Shown here in pieces: positions 34,411 through 44,128 of a stretch of DNA of 64,000 bases (positions are counted from its first letter, which is position 1; every line of letters starts with the position of its first letter). Origin of the DNA: an uncultured Lachnospiraceae bacterium. GTDB lineage: Bacteria; Bacillota; Clostridia; Lachnospirales; Lachnospiraceae. The position numbers were made by a program, and so were the translations under genes. The stretch is from the NCBI GenBank assembly GCA_947305245.1, contig CAMZDG010000017.1:1-64000 (forward strand). The letters run 5' to 3'. The notes beneath the pieces were generated by a model that was not told the origin of the DNA, searched no databases, and saw nothing but the letters and a program-made list of their open reading frames with translations.

Positions 34411-35163
34411 ATGAAACTGATCTCATGGAACGTAAATGGCCTTCGGGCGTGTCTGCAGAAAGGATTTCTGGAGTATTTCAAGGAGGCGGACGCGGACGTG
34501 TTCTGCCTGCAGGAGACGAAGCTTCAGGAGGGCCAGCATGACCTCGAGCTTCCCGGATATCATCAATATTGGAATTATGCGGAGAAGAAGGGATATTCCG
34601 GCACGGCGCTGTTTACCAAGAAGGAGCCGCTCAATGTCACATACGGCATCGGCGTGCCCGAGCATGACATGGAGGGGCGCGTCATCACGGCAGAGTTTGA
34701 GGAGTATTACGTGATCGTTGTCTATGTGCCGAATTCCCAGAGGGAGTTGACGAGACTGGGGTATCGCATGGAGTGGGAGAAGGCGTTTCTCGATTATATT
34801 AAGGGGCTGGATGCGAAGAAGCCCGTGATCTACTGCGGTGACTTAAACGTGGCGCATCAGGAGATCGACTTAAAGAATCCGAAGACCAATCATAAGAATG
34901 CAGGCTTTACGGATGAAGAGAGAAGCTGCTTTACGAAGGTTTTGGAGAGCGGATTCGTGGATTCCTTCCGCTCGCTGTATCCTGAGGTGAAGGATGCTTA
35001 TTCCTGGTGGTCTTACATGGGCAATGCCCGTGCGAAGAACGTGGGATGGCGCATTGACTATTTCGTGGTATCAGAAAAGCTGAAGGACAAGATCAAGGAT
35101 GCTAAGATTCATCCGATGGTGATGGGCTCCGATCACTGCCCGGTAGAGCTGGATCTCGCCTGA
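34411..35163 (+). CDS. exoA: Exodeoxyribonuclease III (ExoA-type AP endonuclease)
   Basis: 250 residues, the typical length. Active-site motifs: WNVNGLRA (6-13), LQETKLQ with metal ligand E35, YCGDLNVAH with the catalytic Asp and Asn (about 147-155), WRIDYF and GSDHCPV with the Asp-His pair at the C terminus. It repairs abasic sites and trims 3' ends. The start follows AAAGGAGAAAG. It is a stand-alone gene ending in a strong terminator, next to the addB-addA recombination genes. Confidence 0.96.
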   Translation: MKLISWNVNGLRACLQKGFLEYFKEADADVFCLQETKLQEGQHDLELPGYHQYWNYAEKKGYSGTALFTKKEPLNVTYGIGVPEHDMEGRVITAEFEEYYVIVVYVPNSQRELTRLGYRMEWEKAFLDYIKGLDAKKPVIYCGDLNVAHQEIDLKNPKTNHKNAGFTDEERSCFTKVLESGFVDSFRSLYPEVKDAYSWWSYMGNARAKNVGWRIDYFVVSEKLKDKIKDAKIHPMVMGSDHCPVELDLA

Positions 35164-35194
35164 CTGGCATGAACGAATGCGCATGAATGAACAG

Positions 35195-35237
35195 GGCCGG
35201 CTGCAAAATTTAACAAGTTTTGCAAGCCGGCTTTTTA
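35195..35237 (+). terminator. Terminator of exoA
   Basis: GCCGGCTGCAAAATTT and AGTTTTGCAAGCCGGC around an AACA loop, followed by TTTTT. Confidence 0.92.
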
Positions 35238-35288
35238 GAGAGTTTTTTGGGACGCAAGGTGTGAGACGATCTGGATGGAGGTGGTGAA

Positions 35289-38200
35289 ATGGCGCTTCGA
35301 TTCTATTTTGGTTCCTCGGACGGGGAGCTGAGTCAAACTGTATATCAAGAGGTGATCGCCCGTTCCTTAAAGGAGCCGGAGCAAAATTTCCTTGTGGTGG
35401 TGCCGGACCAGTTTACCATGCAGACGCAGAAGGACCTGTCCCTGATGCATCCGCGCGGAGGGATCCTGAACATTGACGTGCTGAGCTTTGGACGTCTTGG
35501 ACACCGCGTGCTCGAGGAGGTGGACTGCCGTGAGGTTCCCGTGCTGGATGACACGGGAAAGAATCTGGTGCTGCAAAAGATCCAGGCGGGTCTTAAGGAG
35601 GAGCTGCCGGTGCTCGGTAGCTTTCTGCATAAGCAGGGCTACGTGAAGGAGGTCAAGAGCGCCATCTCGGAGTTCATGCAATATGGCGTGTCTCCCAGGG
35701 ATCTTGATGATCTGATGGAGTTCGCGAAGGAGAAGAAGGCCCTCGCGGGGAAGCTGCGCGACCTTCAGGTCATTTATGCGCATTTTCTGGAGTATATTCA
35801 GGATCATTTCGTGACGGCGGAGGAGACGCTGGACATCCTTTGCCGGAATCTTTCGAAGTCCAAGCTTGTCAGGGACAGCGTCATCGTTCTGGACGGTTTC
35901 ACGGGCTTTACGCCGATCCAGTACCGTCTGGTGCGGGAGCTGGCCTTGCTTGGCCGTGAGGTGATCGTCACGCTCGTATTGGGAGATGGGGAGGATCCCT
36001 ATCTTCAGGACGGGGAGCAAAAGCTCTTTGCACTGACGAAAAAGACGGTGGCGGACTTAGAGAGGATCCTTTCCGAGGCCGGCATCCCGCATGATCGGAA
36101 GGGCGACGTATGCCTGCCGAAGAAAGCAGAAAAAAGTCTCCAAGCGGAAGGAAAAGCAGAGAAGGTCGAAAGTGCCCGTGCGGATAGAGAAGCTGAGGCA
36201 GGTGCGCAGGATGGCAGCGGAGCCGGCAGGCAGGATGGTAGCGGAGCCGGCACGCAGATGGATCAGCTAGGGTTCCTCCGTCAGCACCTGTTCCGTTATG
36301 ACAAGGCAAAGTATGAGAATGGCCCTGCCGGACAGATCCGCATTTTTGAGATGACGAATCCTTCCGCGGAGGTGCATCAGGTCGCGTTGCAGATCCAGCG
36401 GCTCCTTCGGGAAAAACAGTATGCCTACCGCGACATCGTGCTGATCACGGGGGATCTCGAGGGGTATGCGCCTTTTGTGGAATCCGAGTTCGCAAGGCTG
36501 GGAATCCCATGCTTTATCGACAGGACGCGGAGCATCACGCTTAATCCGCTCACGGAGTTTCTATTGAGCGGACTCAATCTTTCGCTGAAGAATTTCTCCT
36601 ATGAGGCAGTATTTCATTACCTTCGAAGCGGCATGACCGGGATTTCCGCGGATGAGACCGATCGGCTGGAGAATTACGTGATCGAGATGGGAATCCGCGG
36701 GAAGAAGGCTTGGCAGGAGCGCTTCGCAAAGAAGACCAAGGCCATGATGAGGCAGGATCCAAAGGACGAGACCGCCCTGGAAGCGCTAAATCACACCCGC
36801 GAACTCTTTGCTGCGCAGGTCCGTTTTCTCTCGGAGAAAAAGAAGGATACCGCGGCAGGATTTGTGGACAGGGTATATGATTTCCTGGTGGAAGCCAAGG
36901 CAGAGCAAAAGCTTCTTTCGATGGCGAAGACCTTTGAGGCGCAGGGAGACGCTTCCCGTGCCAAGGAGTATTCCCAGATCTATCGCCTTGTGATGGATCT
37001 GCTCAACCAGATCTATCAGCTGCTCGGAGAGGAGGAAGTGACCCTGCAGGAGTTCGCGGACATCCTTTCGGCAGGACTTTCTGAGATCCAGGTGGGGATC
37101 ATTCCGCAGAATGTGGACCGCATCCTCGTAGGTGACATGGAGCGCACGCGCTTTAAGCCCGTGAAGGCTCTCTTTTTCCTGGGGATCAATGACGGCATCA
37201 TTCCGAGAAATACCTCCAAGGGCGGGATTCTATCCGACGTGGAGCGGGAATTCCTTAAGGATTCTTCGCATGCGCTGGCGCCCACGCCCCGCGAGCTCAT
37301 GTTCATTCAGCGCTTCTATCTCTACCTGAACCTGACCAAACCCACGGAGCGGCTTTTCCTGTCCTATTCGAGGCAGGGGAGCGACGGAAAGGCCATGCGC
37401 CCCGCCTATCTCCTGGATGCGATAAGGCGTCTTTTCCCGAATGCCACGGTGGAGATCCCGCAGAGGATGCCTGCCCTCGAGCAGGTGATGACGCCCGAGG
37501 AAGGCCGCGGCATGCTCGCGCAGTCCCTGCGGGAATTCGCAGGCGGAATGCTGCGAGATGAGAGGGAGAAGGAGTTTTATACCCTGTATGAGGCGTACGG
37601 CGGCGAGGAAGACCGAAAAAAGCGGGAGCAGTATCTTTCGGCGGCATTTCTGCGCCATAAGGACGCAAGGCTCCTTCCGGAGATTTCCAGGCTGATTTAT
37701 GGGCAGGTGCTCGAGAACAGCGTCAGCCGCTTGGAGACCTTTGCGGCCTGCGCCTACCGGCATTTTCTGAAGTATGGCCTGTCCCTTAGGGAACGGGAGC
37801 AGTATGGCTTCGAGGCCGTGGATCTCGGAAATGTTTATCACGGTGTTCTGGAGGAGTTCTCGAATCGCCTGGGGGCGGAGGACAAGACATGGTTTACCTT
37901 TGATGAGGAATTCGCGAGGCGCGCCGTGGCTGAGGCCATGAAAAAGCAGGCAGCGGAATATCATGGCAGCATTCTGGAAAACAATCACCGAAACGAGTAT
38001 CAGGTCCGGAGGATGGAACGGATCCTTCTTCGCACGGTAATGACCATGCAAAAGCAGCTGAAAAAGGGCGTCTTTACGCCGCTCGCTTATGAACTGAAAT
38101 TCCGGCAGGTGCAGGAGCTCGGAGAGGGAGGTGGCGGAGAGCCCTCGCGGGAGCAGATGAAGCTGGTCGGGATCATCGACCGCGTGGATATTGCGGAGGA

Positions 38201-38840
38201 TGCGGATCACGTTTACGTGAAGATCATGGATTATAAGTCCGGGGACAGGCGTTTTGACCTGCTGGCACTGTATCACGGACTGCAGCTTCAGCTCGTGGTC
38301 TACGTGAATGCTGCCATGGAGAGAATGAAAGAAAAATATCCTGAGAAAACCGTGGTCCCTGCCGCATTATTATATTATCACTTAGATGACCCCATCATCG
38401 AGGAGAGCGGCGAGATGACGGAGGAAGAGCTTGGGCTTATGATCGACCGCGCGCTGCGCGCCAAGGGAATCGTGAATGATTCCCCGGAGATCGTGCGGCT
38501 TCTCGACGGGGAGTTTTCGGAGAAATCGGATGCGATCCCCGTGGAGCGAAAAAAGGACGGGAATTATACCGCGAAATCCAGCGTGATGAACGCGGAGGAC
38601 TTAAAGAAGCTCTCGAACTTTGTCAGCCGGAAATTGCAGGAGACGGGGAGAGAGATCCTTGACGGAAACATTGACCTAAATCCCTATGAACGCGGCGAGG
38701 AGACGGCTTGTAAGTATTGTCCCTATGGGAAAGTCTGCGGCTTCGATACCGGCATTCCCGGGTGCGAAAAGCGCGTCCTCGAGGATCTTCCGAAGGAGGA
38801 GATCCTTAAGCGGATGGAGGTGAGTGAGCATGAGTGTTGA
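35289..38840 (+). CDS. addB: ATP-dependent helicase/nuclease subunit AddB
   Basis: 1183 residues, the AddB size. N-terminal helicase-like domain (inactive as motor), C-terminal RecB-type nuclease with IMDYKSGD near 980, and the iron-sulfur cysteines: one near 821 (FAACAYRHF) and three in CKYCPYGKVC (1141-1150). With AddA it resects DNA ends to start RecA-dependent repair. An insertion near residues 285-325 contains a duplicated 24-bp unit (36206-36229, 36230-36253; encoding QDGSGAG-type repeats) that looks like a flexible linker. The start follows GGAGGTGG. addA overlaps its end by 11 bp. Confidence 0.97.
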   Translation: MALRFYFGSSDGELSQTVYQEVIARSLKEPEQNFLVVVPDQFTMQTQKDLSLMHPRGGILNIDVLSFGRLGHRVLEEVDCREVPVLDDTGKNLVLQKIQAGLKEELPVLGSFLHKQGYVKEVKSAISEFMQYGVSPRDLDDLMEFAKEKKALAGKLRDLQVIYAHFLEYIQDHFVTAEETLDILCRNLSKSKLVRDSVIVLDGFTGFTPIQYRLVRELALLGREVIVTLVLGDGEDPYLQDGEQKLFALTKKTVADLERILSEAGIPHDRKGDVCLPKKAEKSLQAEGKAEKVESARADREAEAGAQDGSGAGRQDGSGAGTQMDQLGFLRQHLFRYDKAKYENGPAGQIRIFEMTNPSAEVHQVALQIQRLLREKQYAYRDIVLITGDLEGYAPFVESEFARLGIPCFIDRTRSITLNPLTEFLLSGLNLSLKNFSYEAVFHYLRSGMTGISADETDRLENYVIEMGIRGKKAWQERFAKKTKAMMRQDPKDETALEALNHTRELFAAQVRFLSEKKKDTAAGFVDRVYDFLVEAKAEQKLLSMAKTFEAQGDASRAKEYSQIYRLVMDLLNQIYQLLGEEEVTLQEFADILSAGLSEIQVGIIPQNVDRILVGDMERTRFKPVKALFFLGINDGIIPRNTSKGGILSDVEREFLKDSSHALAPTPRELMFIQRFYLYLNLTKPTERLFLSYSRQGSDGKAMRPAYLLDAIRRLFPNATVEIPQRMPALEQVMTPEEGRGMLAQSLREFAGGMLRDEREKEFYTLYEAYGGEEDRKKREQYLSAAFLRHKDARLLPEISRLIYGQVLENSVSRLETFAACAYRHFLKYGLSLREREQYGFEAVDLGNVYHGVLEEFSNRLGAEDKTWFTFDEEFARRAVAEAMKKQAAEYHGSILENNHRNEYQVRRMERILLRTVMTMQKQLKKGVFTPLAYELKFRQVQELGEGGGGEPSREQMKLVGIIDRVDIAEDADHVYVKIMDYKSGDRRFDLLALYHGLQLQLVVYVNAAMERMKEKYPEKTVVPAALLYYHLDDPIIEESGEMTEEELGLMIDRALRAKGIVNDSPEIVRLLDGEFSEKSDAIPVERKKDGNYTAKSSVMNAEDLKKLSNFVSRKLQETGREILDGNIDLNPYERGEETACKYCPYGKVCGFDTGIPGCEKRVLEDLPKEEILKRMEVSEHEC

Positions 38841-41800
38841 ATTTACGCCGCAGCAAAAACGGGTGATCGATCTTCGAAATTGTAATATTTTGGTCTCCGC
38901 GGCGGCGGGCAGCGGAAAGACTGCAGTGCTCACGGAGCGTATCGTCAACATGATCTGTGATGAGACAAATCCGGTGGACGTGGATCGCCTGCTTGTCGTA
39001 ACCTTTACCGGCGCGGCGGCTGCGGAGATGCGCGAGCGCATAGGAAATAAGCTGAGCGAAAGGCTTTTGGAAAACCCGGAGTCAGAGCATCTCCAGCGCC
39101 AGGTGACGCTCCTTCATGCGGCGCAGATCACGACCATTGACAGCTTCTGCCTTTTCCTCATCAAGAATCACTTTCAGGAGATTGGCCTGGATCCGGCCTT
39201 TCGCGTGGCGGATGAGCGGGAGATCAAGCTCCTGCAGCAGGAGGTCATGGAAGAACTCTTGGAGGATGCCTTCACGGAGGGAAGGGAAGGCTTCTTAAAT
39301 TGCGTGGAGGCACTGTGTCCGCGCGGCAAGGAAAGGGTTTTGGAGGAGCATATTTTGAATCTGTCCCGCTATGCGGCCAGCTTCCCCTGGCCGAAGGAAT
39401 GGCTGAAGGAGAGAAAGCTAGATTATGCGCAGACAGAAGGCGACGAAGCGGAAGACAATGGGACGGAAGGCGATGGGACGGAAGGCGATGGGACGGAAGG
39501 CAGGAAGGCTCAGGTAACGCGGACCTCGGGTCAGCTGGATGATTATTTCAAGCACCATGTCAGCGGTGTTCTGTCGGGTTGCGTTCAGAAGATGGAACAG
39601 GCCATCTGGCTTTCGGAGCTTCCTGACGGTCCGTACGTGTATGGCAAGCTGCTGGAACAAGAAAGAGACATGATCGCGAAGGCGGCAGAGCTTGGGCGGC
39701 CTGAGGGGATCGTTTTCGGAAAGCTTCCCGGGAAGAAGGATGACAGTGTGGACCCCGCAAAGCGCGATTTGGCGAAGGGGATCCGCGATGAAGTGAAAAA
39801 GACTTTGACAGATCTGCAAGATCAGTTCTTCCCGGCGGCGCGAAGCACGGCCAAGGAGCGGGATCAGGCGTGTCAAAGCGTTGCGAATGAACTGATCGAC
39901 CTCGTGCTTTCCTTCGACGAACGCATGCAGGAGAAAAAGCGGGAGAAGAAGCTGATCGACTTTACGGACATGGAGCATTTTGCCCTCGACATTCTCCTGA
40001 CGCAGGAAAACGGGGAGCTGCAACCCACGCAGGTTGCAAGGCAATATCGTGAGTATTTTCATGAAATTCTGATCGATGAGTATCAGGACAGCAACCTCGT
40101 TCAGGAGTATCTGCTCTGGGCCGTATCTGGCGAGCAGGACGGGAAGTATAATCGCTTTATGGTCGGTGACGTGAAGCAGTGCATCTATCATTTCCGCCTG
40201 GCGAGACCGGAGCTGTTTCTGGAGAAATATGGCATTTATGAGCCCGAAGGGCCGAAGTGTAAGATCGATCTTTCGAAGAATTTCCGAAGCAGGGAGAGCG
40301 TGATCTCCACGGTCAATCGTATTTTCGAGCGCGCCATGAGCAAGGAGGTTGGCGGGATCGTATATGATGATGCTGCCGCGCTGCATCAAGGCGCAAAGTA
40401 TCCTGAGTTGAGCGACATGGAGAGCGAACTGTACCTCGTGGCTAAGCCGAAAAAGAATGATAAGATCAAGCCAAAGCAGGCAGAGGCCATCGCCGTTGCC
40501 GAGCGGATCTCGCAGCTTTTGCGGCAGGGGCAGGTGACGGATCCTAAGACGGGATCGCTGCGAAGCGTAAGGTGCAAGGACATTGTGATCTTGCTCCGCA
40601 CCTTGACCGGCTGGGGAGAACAATATAAGGCAGCTTTGGAGGAGCGTGGCATTCCTGCTTACGTCACTTCAAAGAGCGGTTATTTCACGGCGACGGAGGT
40701 GCAGGATGTCCTGAATTTCCTTCGCGTGATCGACAATCCTTTGCAGGACGTGCCGCTTTATGGCGTGCTGAGGTCTTTCTTTGGCGGGTTTACCGAGGAG
40801 GAGATCGCCAGAGTGCGCGGCGGCGAGCATGAAGCGACCCTTTATGAAAGTCTGCTTCGAAGTGAGGACTCCAAGGTGCAGGTGTTCCTCTCAAAGCTTC
40901 AGGCCTTTCGGGAGAAGACAAGCTTTCTGCCCATGCGCGCCCTGCTGGAGAATATCATTTGGGAGTATGATTATCTGAATTACGTGGCGGCCCTTCCCGG
41001 CGGAAGCAAGCGAAAAGCCAATTTGGAAATGCTTTTGGTGAAGGCGTCAGATTTTGAAAAGACCTCCTACTATGGGCTGTTCCATTTCCTGCGCTACATT
41101 GAGCAGCTGGAAAAGTATGAGGAGGATTACGGCGAGGCGGAGACGCTGGACGAGAATGCGGACGTGGTGCGCATCATGAGCATTCATAAGAGCAAGGGCC
41201 TGGAATTCCCCGTGGTCTTCGTTTCAGGACTTGCCAAGGGCTTTAACATGCAGGACGTAAACAAGGCCGTCATTCTGGATGCGGATCTTGGCATCGGCAT
41301 GGATTATGTCAATCCCGTGGCGCGTTTTCAGAGCAGGACGCTTCGAAAGAGCATCGTCGCGAAGAAGATGCGGGAGGATACCATTGCGGAGGAGCTTCGC
41401 CTTCTCTACGTGGCGCTGACCAGAGCCAGGGAAAAGGTGATCTTGACGGCAGAGGTGGAGGATCCGGAAGCGATCCTTTCTGAGGCGCGGTTTTCTGTTA
41501 TGTCGGACGCGCGTCTGTCCTATCTGGAGTTTATGAAGGCGGGATGCTTTTTGGATTTTCTTGTGCCGGTTTTACATCAGACGGGCCTTTTGGTCACAAT
41601 GGTTTCTGGGGAAGAGTTGCTTAAGTGTCAGGTGCTGGAGCAACTGGAGCTTGGCGTGTCGAAAGAAAATCTGGAACGGGCAGCAGATCTGGCGGACCCT
41701 GAGGCTTTGGAGAAGCTTAAGGAGCGCTTTGCCTTCCAGTATCCGTATGGCGCGCTCAAGGATCTGTATACCAAGACCACAGTGTCAGAGCTAAAGATCG

Positions 41801-42471
41801 CCGCCATGTCGGAGAGTGACGAAGCTGCTTTCCATGCCTTTGAGGAGCACGAGACGGAGAGCTATGTGCCGGAATTCCGAAGAGAAGGTGAGGAAGTCAC
41901 GGGAACGGTGCGAGGCAACGCGTACCACCGCGTCATGGAACTGCTCGACTTCGAACAAGTGCTGGGGTATGCGAAGGGAGAATTTCCGGAGACCTTTGAA
42001 AAGTACCAGGAGGAGTTGGCGCATGCGAATTTGACAGGCGCCGTGGAAGAATTCTTGCTGGCGCAGGTCCGCGATCTTCGTCTGTCCGAGGAATATCGAA
42101 AGGCCGTACGCCCTGAAAAGATTTGCAATTTCCTGAAATCTGAGCTGGGATATCGCATGGTCCGCGCAGACCTACCTGGCAAGCTAAAGCGCGAGCAGCC
42201 CTTCGTTCTTGCAATTCCCGCGCAGCGCCTGAAAGAGGAATTCCCTCCGGAAGAAAAGGTTCTGATCCAGGGTATCATTGACGTTTACTTCGTGGAAGAT
42301 GACGGGATCGTGCTACTCGATTATAAGACGGATTCCATTGAGAGCATGGAAGCCCTCTGGAACCGCTACTCGACCCAGCTCGACTACTACCAGGAGGCGC
42401 TAGAGCGCCTGACCACCCTTCCCGTGAAGGAGAAGATCCTCTACTCCTTCCACCTGGAGACGTGGAAATAG
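38830..42471 (+). CDS. addA: ATP-dependent helicase/nuclease subunit AddA
   Basis: 1213 residues. UvrD-type helicase: Walker A SAAAGSGKT (23-31), LIDEYQD near 415, QCIYHFR and SIHKSKGLEFPVVF (about 780-795). The C-terminal nuclease domain has GIIDVYF and LLDYKTD (about 1147-1165). ATG 38830 follows GGAGGTGAG; GTG 38824 is an alternative. It forms the AddAB complex with the overlapping addB. Near residues 200-225 an acidic insertion is encoded by 15-bp tandem repeats (39460-39502), probably a disposable loop. Confidence 0.97.
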   Translation: MSVEFTPQQKRVIDLRNCNILVSAAAGSGKTAVLTERIVNMICDETNPVDVDRLLVVTFTGAAAAEMRERIGNKLSERLLENPESEHLQRQVTLLHAAQITTIDSFCLFLIKNHFQEIGLDPAFRVADEREIKLLQQEVMEELLEDAFTEGREGFLNCVEALCPRGKERVLEEHILNLSRYAASFPWPKEWLKERKLDYAQTEGDEAEDNGTEGDGTEGDGTEGRKAQVTRTSGQLDDYFKHHVSGVLSGCVQKMEQAIWLSELPDGPYVYGKLLEQERDMIAKAAELGRPEGIVFGKLPGKKDDSVDPAKRDLAKGIRDEVKKTLTDLQDQFFPAARSTAKERDQACQSVANELIDLVLSFDERMQEKKREKKLIDFTDMEHFALDILLTQENGELQPTQVARQYREYFHEILIDEYQDSNLVQEYLLWAVSGEQDGKYNRFMVGDVKQCIYHFRLARPELFLEKYGIYEPEGPKCKIDLSKNFRSRESVISTVNRIFERAMSKEVGGIVYDDAAALHQGAKYPELSDMESELYLVAKPKKNDKIKPKQAEAIAVAERISQLLRQGQVTDPKTGSLRSVRCKDIVILLRTLTGWGEQYKAALEERGIPAYVTSKSGYFTATEVQDVLNFLRVIDNPLQDVPLYGVLRSFFGGFTEEEIARVRGGEHEATLYESLLRSEDSKVQVFLSKLQAFREKTSFLPMRALLENIIWEYDYLNYVAALPGGSKRKANLEMLLVKASDFEKTSYYGLFHFLRYIEQLEKYEEDYGEAETLDENADVVRIMSIHKSKGLEFPVVFVSGLAKGFNMQDVNKAVILDADLGIGMDYVNPVARFQSRTLRKSIVAKKMREDTIAEELRLLYVALTRAREKVILTAEVEDPEAILSEARFSVMSDARLSYLEFMKAGCFLDFLVPVLHQTGLLVTMVSGEELLKCQVLEQLELGVSKENLERAADLADPEALEKLKERFAFQYPYGALKDLYTKTTVSELKIAAMSESDEAAFHAFEEHETESYVPEFRREGEEVTGTVRGNAYHRVMELLDFEQVLGYAKGEFPETFEKYQEELAHANLTGAVEEFLLAQVRDLRLSEEYRKAVRPEKICNFLKSELGYRMVRADLPGKLKREQPFVLAIPAQRLKEEFPPEEKVLIQGIIDVYFVEDDGIVLLDYKTDSIESMEALWNRYSTQLDYYQEALERLTTLPVKEKILYSFHLETWK
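39460..39502 (+). repeat. 15-bp tandem repeats inside addA
   Basis: Almost three copies of GGGACGGAAGGCGAT encode a Gly-Thr-Glu-Gly-Asp repeat in a surface loop of AddA. The period is a multiple of three, so copy-number change would keep the frame. Confidence 0.9.
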
Positions 42472-42550
42472 GAACCCTTTTTCCTTTAGAACCTGACAGT
42501 AGGAACTTCTTCCTTGATACTGGAGTGCAACAAACATCTTTCCAGGAATT

Positions 42551-42616
42551 AGATTGAAGCAAGCTTCTTTTCCAAAACTTTCTTTTTCCCAAAACAAGAT
42601 TGAAGCAAGCTTCTTT
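42551..42616. repeat. Direct 20-bp repeat pair with internal GAAGC/GCTTC dyad
   Basis: An identical 20-bp sequence occurs at 42551-42570 and 42597-42616, each containing GAAGCAAGCTTC, just after the addA stop. Function unknown; it is the first part of the repeat-rich region between addA and thiT. Confidence 0.85.
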
Positions 42617-42634
42617 CTCAAAACATAGATATCA

Positions 42635-42675
42635 AAAAGCACGGTCCACATTTGTCCGCGGCCGTGCTTTTCCTT
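42635..42675. terminator. Terminator after addA
   Basis: AAAAGCACGG (42635-42644) pairs with CCGTGCTTTT (42662-42671) across a 17-nt loop. A and T tracts on both sides allow termination in either direction. Confidence 0.8.
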
Positions 42676-42677
42676 TA

Positions 42678-42761
42678 TTTCTTGATGATCTGTATTCGTG
42701 ATGATCAGTATTTCTTGACGATTGGCATTTCTTTGTGATCAGCATTTCTTGATGATCGGCA
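42678..42761. repeat. Five tandem copies of a degenerate 17-bp unit
   Basis: Units at 42678, 42695 (16 bp), 42711, 42728 and 42745 follow the pattern TTTCTTGATGATCnGCA with a few changes. Tandem 17-bp spacing is not a codon multiple and no gene crosses it. It looks like a short minisatellite or a cluster of protein-binding sites. Confidence 0.85.
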
Positions 42762-42788
42762 TGAACACAGTCGATTTTTGATGATTAT

Positions 42789-43193
42789 GCATCTAAGAAT
42801 GCCCAACAATTGCAATTTAGATAAAGTCTTTTAAACCATGGCATCTAAGATAATATAAAGAGTGCAATTTAGATGCAAGCTTGCCCGACATTTTTTGTGG
42901 TACTGTATCTAAGAAAGTCGCGCGACCATTATTTAGCCCAAAATTTAACTCGCATTTTTAGTGCTTTTTGATGCCATTGCATCTAAGAAAGTCATGAGAT
43001 TGTGAATTAGATAAATGGTTGCTAGGCTTTTTTTGACAATATTGCATCTAATCAAGCACTATGATTGCAGTTTAGATCAAAGACTGTTGAAACAATACGA
43101 TGTTGTTGCATCTAAGAAATCCCTATGATTGCATTTTAGCCAAAGGCAGATAAATCATGGCATCTAAGAAATCACATAGTTTGTAATTTAGCC
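42789..43193. repeat. Array of seven 34-bp dyad units with variable spacers
   Basis: Units at 42789-42822, 42841-42874, 42905-42938, 42979-43012, 43044-43077, 43108-43141 and 43160-43193. Each is exactly 34 bp, opens with GCATCTAAGA (one GTATCTAAGA, one GCATCTAATC) and ends with TTAGAT or TTTAGCC, so the two ends are inverted copies of ATCTAA. The middle often carries GATTGCA. Spacers are 18, 30, 40, 31, 30 and 18 bp and are not similar. The start-to-start distances 52, 64, 74, 65, 64, 52 are near multiples of 10.5 bp. A degenerate unit in reverse orientation is suggested at 43247-43286. Units are too degenerate and spacers too uneven for CRISPR. Role unknown. Confidence 0.9.
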
Positions 43194-43316
43194 ATAAGCC
43201 TTCTCAAACGGTTGGAACAGATGACTTTCTTGAGCGAAACATGTGATTCGACGGAGCTAAATCGATGCCATGCCGTTTGACTAGTCTTAGATGGCCGCCA
43301 TGCGTTGTAACAAAGC

Positions 43317-43988
43317 TTAGGTAGTTGCCATGGTTTTGATTTGGCCCATGACTTTCTTGACCGGAGGCAAGAGGAGAAGCACGATGGTGATGGCTGCCTC
43401 GGAAAAGATATAAATTGCGTTGTAAACGATGGAATAGGGCAGGGCTCCCCAGCCTTCCCAGGCATAAGAGCCAAAGAAGATCCAACCGGAAATCACGGCG
43501 AAAACAAAGCGGCCAAGCACACCTGCGACATAACCTTTCACAAGCCCATTCTTTATGTTTTGAGAAGCAAAGAGACCGGACAGACCCAATGCACCAAAGG
43601 CCAGCAGGTAGTCTACGATCAGCTGTGTGGGATAAAGTACGTAAGGATCAAACAGGAGTTGCAAAAGACCGTAGGCAACGCCCGTCATGATGCCAACGCC
43701 AAGTCCGAACCAATATCCAGGCAGACAAATGACAAGCATGGAAAGAAGCGTAATGGAACCGCCAGTGGGGAAATGGAAAAGTTTGACGTTGGAAAGGATG
43801 GTGCCGAGTGCGAGAGCCATGGCACAGAAGGTCAGTTGTTTAATAGACAGCTTGGTACTGTGCTTTTTCACAAACAGCAGGGAGATTCCCAACAGTGCAA
43901 GAATTACGACAACGAGCAGAACATTACCGAGGGTTGTGGGGACATAAGTGGTTTCTCCCCAGTCATTGACAACTTGATTGTAAAGCAT
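43317..43988 (-). CDS. thiT: ThiT, thiamine-specific ECF transporter substrate-binding subunit
   Basis: 223 residues with about six to seven hydrophobic helices. The thiamine-binding region of ThiT is visible: LSNVKLFHFPTGGSITLLSM, the LPGYWFG...GLGVGIMTGVAYGLLQL stretch and FDPYVLYPTQLIVDY. The N terminus carries one extra helix. The start follows CACTAGGAGG. The gene lies behind a TPP riboswitch on the same strand, which confirms a thiamine role. It needs the shared ECF module EcfAA'T, not present here. It ends toward addA. Confidence 0.95.
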   Translation of the reverse strand: MLYNQVVNDWGETTYVPTTLGNVLLVVVILALLGISLLFVKKHSTKLSIKQLTFCAMALALGTILSNVKLFHFPTGGSITLLSMLVICLPGYWFGLGVGIMTGVAYGLLQLLFDPYVLYPTQLIVDYLLAFGALGLSGLFASQNIKNGLVKGYVAGVLGRFVFAVISGWIFFGSYAWEGWGALPYSIVYNAIYIFSEAAITIVLLLLPPVKKVMGQIKTMATT

Positions 43989-44024
43989 AAAAAAATCCTC
44001 CTAGTGTGATATTTTTGCGGGAAA

Positions 44025-44055
44025 TAAAAAATCCCCCGCGGTTTACTGGGAGGAA
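44025..44055 (-). terminator. Probable expression-platform hairpin between riboswitch and thiT
   Basis: On the minus strand, TCCTCC faces GGGGGA around a loop, followed by TTTTTT, 40 bp before the thiT start. It fits the regulated terminator of a TPP riboswitch, but the stem is modest. Confidence 0.5.
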
Positions 44056-44128
44056 TCACGTCATGCCAATGCGAAGTGCCTGGACGGATCATGATGGATC
44101 ATTCGACCGCTTGCAGCATTCATATTGG

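Noticed and set aside
42789..43193. CRISPR array
   Set aside because: The 34-bp units are degenerate, spacers vary from 18 to 40 bp, and no cas genes are present.
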